Source: an uncultured Oscillospiraceae bacterium (lineage in GTDB: Bacteria; Bacillota; Clostridia; Oscillospirales; Ruminococcaceae). From it: DNA of 53,450 bases. Below the pieces are notes generated by a model. The model was not told the origin of the DNA and did no database searches. It worked only from the letters and a program-made list of their open reading frames with translations. This document shows, piece after piece, positions 32,751 to 39,451 of this stretch (its first letter is position 1; the number at the start of each line of letters is the position of its first letter). Position numbers and translations under genes: made by a program. The stretch spans positions 1-53,450 of the forward strand of contig UQGL01000017.1 of assembly GCA_900540595.1 (NCBI GenBank), read 5' to 3'.

Positions 32751-32802
32751 AGAATAACATTCTGAAAAAGGCTTGTCAAACGCCGATGCAGATGTTTATA
32801 AT
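32751..32802. promoter_or_regulatory. Divergent promoters sharing one -35 region
   Basis: On the minus strand TTGACA (32774-32779), 17 bp, TATTCT (32751-32756) drives PAP2. On the plus strand TTGTCA (32773-32778), 18 bp, TATAAT (32797-32802) drives the membrane polymerase-like gene. Both -35 boxes lie in the same TTGTCAA sequence, so the two polymerases should compete. Confidence 0.65.
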
Positions 32803-32952
32803 AAAGGCAGTACCGCACCCCTTCAGCCGCTGATACGGCGCGCGGGGTGCGCCGACTGCCAAGCCCAACGGGCACGCGATATTCTGTGTATCTGCGTGCT
32901 TTTTGCGGCATTGGCGGTCAGAGGTGATTACATTGTAGGAGGGGTGTCCCTT

Positions 32953-34245
32953 TTGTTTGGTTTTGCAAATGCGCTGCTGCTGCTTTTGCTGGCGGCTGCC
33001 TGCCTTGATTTTGTACCGGTTCTGCGGCGCAGGCTCTCCCCCACCGCGTGGTGGGCGGAGGAACGCCCGCTGTTTTGCGCGCGCGGCGCAGCGGTACGCC
33101 AACGGTACGGCACCGCCGCGTTCCTGCTGGGCGTGATGGTGTATGAGTTCATCGTCGTGTTCAACAACAGCATGGCGCGGGAGAATTGGCCATGGCTGCA
33201 GACCCGCGTTTCCCCCGTGCTGGACTGGGTGATGTATCTATGCTTCGGGTGCAAGATTTTGCTCGGTACAAGGTACAGCGGGCGCAGCTTGCTCTGCGCC
33301 GGTGCGCTGTATTTTGTGGCGCGGTGGGTCTACTTCAATGGGCAGAATATCTGGTGGCTGGGGCTTTGCGTTGCCCTGCTGGCCGCAAAGGATGTACCGC
33401 TGCGCCGCTGCATGAAGGCACTGCTGGCCTGCGGCCTGCCCACGCTGGCGCTGGTGGAGCTTTTGCACTTTGCGGGCGTCATTGCTCCCGATGCCGCCAG
33501 TGAGCGCGACGGCAGCTTCCGCCTGATGTTCGGTTACGGTCACCCCAACACCTTCGGCGGGGTGGTGTTCGGCCTTGTGCTGGCGTGGGTGCTGCTGCGC
33601 CGCGCCCGCCTGACCTGGGCTGAGTTAGCCGGCGTGGCGGCGGTCGGCGCGTTTTTGATGATCGGCCCCAAGTCCCGCTCGGCGGCGCTCTGCTCCTTTT
33701 TGCTTGTGGCTTTGCTGGCGGCGGCAAAGCTGCATACCCGGCGCGGCCCGCGCCCCGGCAGCCGCACACTGGCAGCCGGCTGCGCCGCACTGGTGCCGCT
33801 GCTGGCGGCGGTAAGCTATAGCCTGCCGCTCTTTGTGGTAAAGATCGGCCCGTGGGCAAACGACATCGGCCCCGCCTGGCTGAAAAAGCTTGATGACCTG
33901 CTGACCTGCCGTATCTCGCTGGCATGGGCGGCCTACCGTGTATTTCCCATAAAAATTGCGGGCCAGATGCTTCCCGACTGGCCCGCGCTGGACAATATCT
34001 TTGTGTATCTGCTCTACCTGACCGGCCCGGTCATGGTCGTGTTGGTCTGCGCCCTGATGATGGCGGCGCTGTACGGCTATGCCCGCCGCGGTCAGTGGCA
34101 GGCTGTAGCCTGTCTGGTCACGATGCTGGCCTACGGCTATATGGAGAGTCAGGTCACCCACCTGACCAGCGACCCTGCCGTGCTGCTGCTCTGCGGTGCG
34201 GTGTATGCGCTGCCAACCGCGCGCTGGATGTTTGAGGAGGATTGA
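32953..34245 (+). CDS. Polysaccharide polymerase-like (Wzy/O-antigen ligase type) membrane protein
   Basis: The best start is the TTG at 32953, eight nt after AGGAGGGG, giving 430 residues. The frame is open further upstream, including one more possible helix, but those starts have no ribosome site or lie within the promoter. About ten membrane helices. The stretch M-F-G-Y-G-H-P-N-T-F-G-G-V resembles the conserved loop of Gram-positive Wzy-type polymerases. Such proteins join lipid-linked repeat units outside the membrane. It is divergent from PAP2 and about 8 kb from a large glycosyltransferase operon, so it may serve the same glycan. Assignment to Wzy is inferred. Confidence 0.6.
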   Translation: MFGFANALLLLLLAAACLDFVPVLRRRLSPTAWWAEERPLFCARGAAVRQRYGTAAFLLGVMVYEFIVVFNNSMARENWPWLQTRVSPVLDWVMYLCFGCKILLGTRYSGRSLLCAGALYFVARWVYFNGQNIWWLGLCVALLAAKDVPLRRCMKALLACGLPTLALVELLHFAGVIAPDAASERDGSFRLMFGYGHPNTFGGVVFGLVLAWVLLRRARLTWAELAGVAAVGAFLMIGPKSRSAALCSFLLVALLAAAKLHTRRGPRPGSRTLAAGCAALVPLLAAVSYSLPLFVVKIGPWANDIGPAWLKKLDDLLTCRISLAWAAYRVFPIKIAGQMLPDWPALDNIFVYLLYLTGPVMVVLVCALMMAALYGYARRGQWQAVACLVTMLAYGYMESQVTHLTSDPAVLLLCGAVYALPTARWMFEED

Positions 34246-34246
34246 T

Positions 34247-34789
34247 TCAATCCTGCGGGAAGGCGTCTGCAGAGATCTCCACCGTATCCTCCTCCTGCGC
34301 GGCGGCCTCGGCACTGGCCTTGGCGGCTGTCACCAGCCCCGTCACCTCGCCGGAGGGCTTTTGCAGCAGGTAGGCACCGACTGCCTTGGCCTTGTAGACA
34401 AGCAGCACACAGTAGGTGTCATGCTCCCCGGTGGAAAGCTGCGGGCACAGCACTGTCCACTTTTCCACAGTCTTGCCCTTATAGTCCGCAAGGTCAAGCC
34501 CGCTCTCCTGCACGATCTGGTTGAAGGCGGCGAAGCTGTCATCCCACTTTTTGGGGATCTTCACCTTATCTACGGCAGCACTGGCAAGGTCGGTGTCAAA
34601 GCCGTAGCCGTTGAAGTAGATGCCGATGTCCTGTGTCGTTTCGATGCCCGGCACGGCAGCGGCGGACGCGGTGACAGCATCCCCGGTAAAATGTACGGCA
34701 GCGGCCACAGTGCCGCACAGGCAGACGGCACACAGGGCCAGCGCCCCGGCCTGCCGCAGTCCCGGTTTGGTAACAGTAAACATAAACAT
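34247..34789 (-). CDS. DUF4830 family protein
   Basis: Protein of 180 residues. The ATG at 34789 follows GAGGGGG. An N-terminal hydrophobic segment (A-G-A-L-A-L-C-A-V-C-L-C-G-T-V-A-A-A-V) is probably a membrane anchor. The outside part (G-I-Y-F-N-G-Y-G-F ... D-L-A-D-Y-K-G-K-T-V-E-K-W) matches DUF4830, a domain of unknown function common in Firmicutes. It lies downstream of the glycerophosphodiesterase on the same strand, and its ribosome site is within a strong hairpin. Confidence 0.75.
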   Translation of the reverse strand: MFMFTVTKPGLRQAGALALCAVCLCGTVAAAVHFTGDAVTASAAAVPGIETTQDIGIYFNGYGFDTDLASAAVDKVKIPKKWDDSFAAFNQIVQESGLDLADYKGKTVEKWTVLCPQLSTGEHDTYCVLLVYKAKAVGAYLLQKPSGEVTGLVTAAKASAEAAAQEEDTVEISADAFPQD

Positions 34790-34793
34790 AAGC

Positions 34794-34837
34794 GCAGCCC
34801 CCTCACACATTGTCACTGCAATGTATGCGGGGGCTGC
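34794..34837 (-). promoter_or_regulatory. Hairpin that covers the DUF4830 ribosome site
   Basis: GCAGCCCCC (34794-34802) pairs perfectly with GGGGGCTGC (34829-34837), and ACATTG pairs with CAATGT inside. On the minus strand the 3' arm contains the GGGGG of the ribosome site, so the structure would hide it. No T-run follows, so it is not an ordinary terminator. Confidence 0.6.
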
Positions 34838-34883
34838 TTCGTTTATGTATTACGGGGGGCGGGGTCACCGCGCCTGCGGCAGG

Positions 34884-35732
34884 TTACTTGTACTTCGGCT
34901 TCGGCGCATACCACTGGAAGATCACGCTGTCATAGTCCTTTTCCAGCTTTTCGGTGTCATGCTCGGGCAGGGCGGTCCACATGACCATCATGGCACCGAG
35001 CGCCGCGCAGAGCCGCACGGCCCAGTTGCGCTCATCGGGGCACCAGGCAATGAAATCCGGCCGTCCCAGCACATTGCCCAGACAGTGGGAGAAGACAAAC
35101 GCCGGGACTGCCTTGACGCCGATCCCGCGGTAGCTTTGGTAGCTGTCGGCCAGCTGGCCGCGCAGCACCTCGGGGGCCTGCCGCCGCACGATGCCCACCA
35201 CGCGGGGGTCAAAGCTTTCAAGGCAGTAGGGACCGGGGTAGGTCTTGAGCTCTGCGAGGGTCGCGCGGCAAAGCTCCTCAAGATAGGTTTGGCTGTACTC
35301 GCTGCGGCTCTTGATCTCAACGATCAGCGGCGTGGCGGGGTTGGCCTCGGCCACCGTGCGCAGCATATCGGCAAAGAGCGGCGGATGCTCCTCACTGCCC
35401 GCCAGCGGCAGGGCGGAGAAATGCGCCCAGTCCATATCATGCACAAAGCCCTTGGCCGGCGTCATGCGGTCCAGCGTATCATCGTGAAAAACAACCAGCC
35501 GATGGTCCGATGTAAACTGGACATCCAGCTCGATGCCGTAGCCGTTCTGCGCTGCGGCAGCAAAGGCGGGCAGGCTGTTCTCCGGCGGGCACTGGTCCTT
35601 GCCGAAAAGGCCGCGGTGGGCGTAATTGCGCCCGTAGAACGGCAGGCGCAGCTCGTCGCTGCGCTTGCCGGGCCAGACGGCGAACAGCAAAAGAGCTGCA
35701 ACCAGCAGGATAACACAAAGCAGAATTTTCAT
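34884..35732 (-). CDS. Glycerophosphodiester phosphodiesterase
   Basis: Protein of 282 residues with a membrane-anchoring N-terminal helix (I-L-L-C-V-I-L-L-V-A-A-L-L-L-F-A-V). The GDPD barrel starts Y-A-H-R-G-L, continues P-E-N-S-L-P-A-F and G-I-E-L-D-V-Q, then V-F-H-D-D-T-L-D-R, which are the catalytic His and metal-binding Glu/Asp residues. It releases glycerol 3-phosphate from glycerophosphodiesters such as lipid or teichoic acid breakdown products, probably facing outside. Upstream of the DUF4830 gene on the same strand. Confidence 0.93.
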   Translation of the reverse strand: MKILLCVILLVAALLLFAVWPGKRSDELRLPFYGRNYAHRGLFGKDQCPPENSLPAFAAAAQNGYGIELDVQFTSDHRLVVFHDDTLDRMTPAKGFVHDMDWAHFSALPLAGSEEHPPLFADMLRTVAEANPATPLIVEIKSRSEYSQTYLEELCRATLAELKTYPGPYCLESFDPRVVGIVRRQAPEVLRGQLADSYQSYRGIGVKAVPAFVFSHCLGNVLGRPDFIAWCPDERNWAVRLCAALGAMMVMWTALPEHDTEKLEKDYDSVIFQWYAPKPKYK

Positions 35733-35935
35733 ACAAGATCACGCTCCTGTTGCCATTGTACCGCGCAGGGGCGCAAAATGCAACAGCTTTCGCAAATTGA
35801 CGGCAGGTTTTACAAACGGGCGCTGCGGGCCGGCTTTCTGTTCTCATCTTTTTAGAAAAGTTTTTATTTTTTTCACAATTCTTCCACGCTTGCGATGTAT
35901 TGTGGTATTATAGAGAGTGTAAGGAGGGTAATCCC

Positions 35936-36619
35936 ATGGCTAAAATTCTGATCGTGGATGACGAGCCGCGCATCCGTGACCTCATCCGGGAGCATCTGCA
36001 GTACGCCGGCTTCACCTGTGAGGAGGCCGGCGATGGCACCGCCGCGCTGAGCATGCTGAGCCAGGGCGGCATTGATCTTGTGATTTTGGACATCATGATG
36101 CCGTTTATGGACGGCATGACCTGCCTGCGTGAGATGCGCACCCGTAAGATCATGACCCCGGTCATCATGCTGACCGCCCGCAGCGAGGAATACGACAAGC
36201 TGGCCGGGCTGGAGAGCGGCGCCGATGATTATGTGGTCAAGCCCTTCTCCCCGCGGGAGCTGGTAGCCCGCGTCAAGGCGGTGCTGGCGCGCACAATGCC
36301 CAAGCCGGCGGAGGATGCCGGCAGCTATACCTTCGGGGATCTGTCCATCGACACCGCCAGCCACAGCGTTAAGGTCGCCGGGCAGGAGGCACCGCTCACC
36401 CCCAAGGAGTTTGACCTGCTGGTTTTTCTTGTCAGCAACAAGGGCATTGCCCTCAGCCGTGAGAAGATCCTGCAAAAGGTCTGGAATTACGACTACTACG
36501 GCGAGGACCGCACCGTGGATACCCATATCAAAATGCTGCGTGGCCATCTGGGCCACTGCCGCAGCTACATCGTCACCGTATGGGGCATCGGGTACAAATT
36601 TGACCCGGACACCTTATGA
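35936..36619 (+). CDS. OmpR/PhoB family response regulator
   Basis: Protein of 227 residues with AAGGAGGG before the ATG. The receiver domain (1-120) has acidic D-D-E, phosphoacceptor Asp in V-I-L-D-I-M-M-P and Lys in V-V-K-P-F. The C-terminal winged helix (about 130-225) has T-P-K-E-F-D-L-L, S-R-E-K-I-L-Q-K-V-W and the end Y-I-V-T-V-W-G-I-G-Y-K-F. The stop overlaps the start of the kinase gene (TTATGA), so they form a two-component pair. The signal is unknown; neighbours point to envelope functions. Confidence 0.95.
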   Translation: MAKILIVDDEPRIRDLIREHLQYAGFTCEEAGDGTAALSMLSQGGIDLVILDIMMPFMDGMTCLREMRTRKIMTPVIMLTARSEEYDKLAGLESGADDYVVKPFSPRELVARVKAVLARTMPKPAEDAGSYTFGDLSIDTASHSVKVAGQEAPLTPKEFDLLVFLVSNKGIALSREKILQKVWNYDYYGEDRTVDTHIKMLRGHLGHCRSYIVTVWGIGYKFDPDTL

Positions 36620-38124
36620 AAAAACACGATAAAGCGGGAAAGCATCCCTTCACAGTCAGCATCCGCGGGCAGCTGATGCTGTTCATCGGCGGCATTACGC
36701 TGTTTACTCTGCTGCTGGTGTGGAGCATCATCACCTTTGCGCTGGAGCCGCAGTACAACCGCACGATCCGTGCCAAGCTTGACGGCAAGGCCGCCGCCAT
36801 CACAGCGATGATCGATCAGGCGGACAAGCCGATCTCCAACCGGAGTTATCTGGGCCTGACCCTGAACGACGAGTTCTGGAGCGGCGTGAGCGGGACCTTT
36901 CAGGACAAAAAGATCAATGTAGACAGCTGCTGTGTCGATTTTTCCGATACAACGCTGCGCTGCCTCAAGGCCTATGAGAGCATGTATCCCTGCCTGCTGC
37001 ACGAAAGCACCGGCGCGTTCGGCGGGGATTTCGGCTACAATGTGGATACCCGGGTGGCCATACAGCTGCGGCAAAAGCTGTTTGAGGAGGGTTCGCTCTA
37101 CCAGATCATACGCATCGGCAGCTCCATGCAGATGTGCGTGGGGCGCCTTTCTGCCGATGGGCAGTACGGCGTCATCGTTTCGACAAGCCTTGCCCAGATC
37201 ACAACGGCAGCCGAGGTGCTGCGGACGATTCTGGGCCCGGTGGCGCTTGTGCTGCTGGTGCTGGATCTTTTGCTGGCCGTGCTGTTCAGCCGCTGGTTCA
37301 CCAGCCCCATCCGCAAGCTGTCCAACGGTGCGCAGGAGATTGCCGCCGGCAACTACGATGTGGCGATCCGGGTCGAGCATCATGACGAGATCGGCCGTCT
37401 GGCGGAGGATTTCAACCACATGGCCGCCGAGGTCAAGCGCAGCGCCCAGCTGGAAAAAGACATTCTGGCCAATGTCAGCCACGACCTGCGCACCCCGCTG
37501 ACCCTGATAAAGGGCTACGCCGAGACGGTGCGCGACCTGACCGGCGATGATGATGCCAAGCGCACCGAGCAGTGCAACATCATCGTGGACGAGACCGACC
37601 GCCTGTCCACGCTCGTCAACAGCGTCATGGAACTGAGCAAGGTGCAGAGCGGTGCCGAGAAGCCGAGCCTTGTCGATTTTGACATGAGCGAGCTTTGCTT
37701 TGAGGTTGCCGGCCGCTACGATGCCCTGTGCGACAAAAACCACTGGCACCTTGACCTGCAGGCCGATGATGCCTGCCCTGTCAGCGCCGACCCGGCCATG
37801 ATGGAGCGGGTGCTGCACAACCTTTTGGGCAACGCCTTCCACCACATCGGCAGTGACGGCGTGGTGGTACTGCGGGCCATTCCGCAGCAGCGCGGCTGCC
37901 GCATCGAGGTCGAGGACCACGGCCCCGGCATCCCGCCGGAGGATCTGCCCTACCTCTTTGACCGGTACTACCGTGCGCGGCAGGATTCCGGCCGCAGCGG
38001 CACGGGGCTGGGCCTGTCCATCACAAAAGCCATTTTGCAGCAGCACGGCTTTGCGTTCGGCGTCAACAGCGCCGTGGGGCAGGGCTCGACCTTCTGGTTT
38101 GAAATGGCTGACACAAGAGCATAG
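36616..38124 (+). CDS. Sensor histidine kinase
   Basis: Protein of 502 residues, overlapping the regulator gene by 4 nt. Two membrane helices (about 18-38 and 198-220) enclose an external sensor domain of about 160 residues with several cysteines (S-C-C-V-D ... L-R-C-L ... Y-P-C-L-L). HAMP (about 220-275), HisKA with phospho-His in N-V-S-H-D-L-R-T-P-L (about 290) and HATPase with N-L-L-G-N-A-F-H-H, D-H-G-P-G-I-P and G-T-G-L-G-L-S-I follow. The cysteine-rich sensor domain may be redox or metal responsive; this is speculation. Confidence 0.95.
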   Translation: MKKHDKAGKHPFTVSIRGQLMLFIGGITLFTLLLVWSIITFALEPQYNRTIRAKLDGKAAAITAMIDQADKPISNRSYLGLTLNDEFWSGVSGTFQDKKINVDSCCVDFSDTTLRCLKAYESMYPCLLHESTGAFGGDFGYNVDTRVAIQLRQKLFEEGSLYQIIRIGSSMQMCVGRLSADGQYGVIVSTSLAQITTAAEVLRTILGPVALVLLVLDLLLAVLFSRWFTSPIRKLSNGAQEIAAGNYDVAIRVEHHDEIGRLAEDFNHMAAEVKRSAQLEKDILANVSHDLRTPLTLIKGYAETVRDLTGDDDAKRTEQCNIIVDETDRLSTLVNSVMELSKVQSGAEKPSLVDFDMSELCFEVAGRYDALCDKNHWHLDLQADDACPVSADPAMMERVLHNLLGNAFHHIGSDGVVVLRAIPQQRGCRIEVEDHGPGIPPEDLPYLFDRYYRARQDSGRSGTGLGLSITKAILQQHGFAFGVNSAVGQGSTFWFEMADTRA

Positions 38125-38184
38125 TTCCCTGCGGGTGCCGGGTTCGTCCGGCATCTCTGACATGCCGAACAAAGGAGGTTTTTC

Positions 38185-38721
38185 ATGGAGAACATCAATG
38201 AAAAAATGGACGCCCAGCTGCGCACCCGCGTGGACGAGCTGACCCGCGCCAATGATGAGAATCAGGACGGCAGGCTGGACGCCGCCGACCTAAAGGCCCA
38301 GCTGAACCGCATCGAGGCCCAGCTTGAGCTGCAGGACCAGCAGAACCGCGGCATCATTGCAAACCAGCACAAGCGGATGATCCTGAGCGTGGTTCTGGTC
38401 GCGGTGATTCTGGTGGTACTGGCGTTCTTCGGCTGGCGCATCAATGTGGCCTACAACAATGTCATGGCTGCCTGTGACCGTGTCAACGCGCTGGCGGACA
38501 CCGTGCAGACCAGTCTGGACACGCTGGATCAGAGCCAGCTGGACGACATGATGCAGGATCTGCCCGAGATCACCGAGCAGCTGAAAAAAATTGATGTCGA
38601 TGCGCTGAACAAGGTCCTGACCGAGCTGCCCGACCTGATGAACACCGTGAGCAGCCTGCAGAGTCAGGTGGAGAGCATTACCAACTGGTTCAACGGTCTG
38701 GGGTCGGTTTTCGGCCGATGA
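38185..38721 (+). CDS. Membrane protein with EF-hand-like loop and coiled coil
   Basis: Protein of 178 residues with AGGAGG before the ATG. The N-terminal cytosolic part contains D-E-N-Q-D-G-R-L-D-A-A-D (about 24-35), which fits the 12-residue calcium-binding EF-hand loop. A helix rich in Gln/Glu follows, then one membrane helix (about 66-85) and a long external coiled coil with leucine repeats. No family is recognised. It lies 60 bp after the kinase gene and may be cotranscribed with the two-component system. A terminator follows. Confidence 0.7.
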   Translation: MENINEKMDAQLRTRVDELTRANDENQDGRLDAADLKAQLNRIEAQLELQDQQNRGIIANQHKRMILSVVLVAVILVVLAFFGWRINVAYNNVMAACDRVNALADTVQTSLDTLDQSQLDDMMQDLPEITEQLKKIDVDALNKVLTELPDLMNTVSSLQSQVESITNWFNGLGSVFGR

Positions 38722-38737
38722 CCCGCCAATAAAAGCA

Positions 38738-38769
38738 CTGCCCTGCACGGAATGTGCAGGGCAGTTTTT
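38738..38769. terminator. Bidirectional terminator
   Basis: A perfect 11-bp stem (CTGCCCTGCAC with GTGCAGGGCAG) and a 5-base loop, followed by TTTTT on the plus strand and TGCTTTTA on the minus strand. It ends both the coiled-coil gene and the converging GNAT gene. Confidence 0.9.
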
Positions 38770-38779
38770 GTGTTCCGCG

Positions 38780-39277
38780 TCAGTCCGCGCGGCGGTGGTA
38801 GTACGCCAGCCGCGGGGTGCCGTCCTCGGTATAGATCGTGCCGCAGCGCACAAAGCCGGTTGCCGTGAGCGCACGCTGCATGTAGATGTTGTCGGCGTGG
38901 GTATCGGCCCGCAGCGGCAGCCCCTGCTGCAGGCACCAGTTAATGCAGAACCGCCCGATGCCGCCCACCTGCCCTGCCGATGCCAGTCGGTGGATCGTGG
39001 CATAGGGGATGGCCTCCGGCCAGGCGCCGTCCTCGATTTGGCGGTAGGTGGGGTCCTCGCCGGAAATCAGGCAGAACACGGCCTGTATCTTTCCCGCCCC
39101 CGTGACGACATGGCAGACGCCCCTGTCGATCTCTGCCGTCAGGCGTGCGGCACCGGGGTAGCCGGCCGGCCACTGGGTCGGGTTGCCGTGGGTCTGCATA
39201 AAACGGCGGGCGTTCTAATAGATCGCCAGCAGCGCCGGCAGATCGCCCCGCACGGCCTTGCGGACGGTAAGTGTCAT
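38780..39277 (-). pseudogene. GNAT family acetyltransferase with an in-frame amber codon
   Basis: From the ATG at 39277 the frame reads M-T-L-T-V-R-K-A-V-R-G-D-L-P-A-L-L-A-I-Y, a typical GNAT start, then TAG at 39217-39215, and continues in register N-A-R-R-F-M-Q-T-H-G-N-P-T-Q-W, G-V-C-H-V-V-T and the acetyl-CoA region G-G-I-G-R-F to R-A-L-T-A-T-G-F. The 139-codon part after the stop lacks the first strand and helix. One G-to-T or C-to-T change would explain it. Alternatively translation restarts at the ATG at 39199, but no ribosome site is seen there. Confidence 0.75.
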
Positions 39278-39372
39278 AGCCGTTCTCTCCTTTATTATAA
39301 AATAATACCCGGGCAGTATAGCACAATTTCCCGGCTCTGTCCACCGCAGTGCGCGTATGGCGGGATTCCCCC

Positions 39373-39401
39373 TTGCATCACAACCGCGGTTGTGCTACAC
39401 T
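39373..39401 (+). promoter_or_regulatory. feoAB promoter with a palindromic operator
   Basis: TTGCAT (39373-39378), 17 bp, TACACT (39396-39401). The spacer is almost entirely the perfect 16-bp palindrome CACAACCGCGGTTGTG (39379-39394), a likely repressor site, presumably for an iron-sensing regulator. Confidence 0.7.
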
Positions 39402-39451
39402 GTATCTGCAAAAGTTAGAAGCATCAAACTTTTATAAAAGAGGATGTAATT

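Noticed and set aside
36565..38172. A 535-codon minus-strand frame opposite the histidine kinase
   Set aside because: Antisense shadow of a clear kinase gene; no start signal and no domain.
38780..39277. TAG decoded as an amino acid (pyrrolysine or suppressor) in the GNAT and MobV genes
   Set aside because: No pyrrolysine genes or suppressor tRNA are visible, and the MobV gene also carries a frameshift, so ordinary mutation is more likely.
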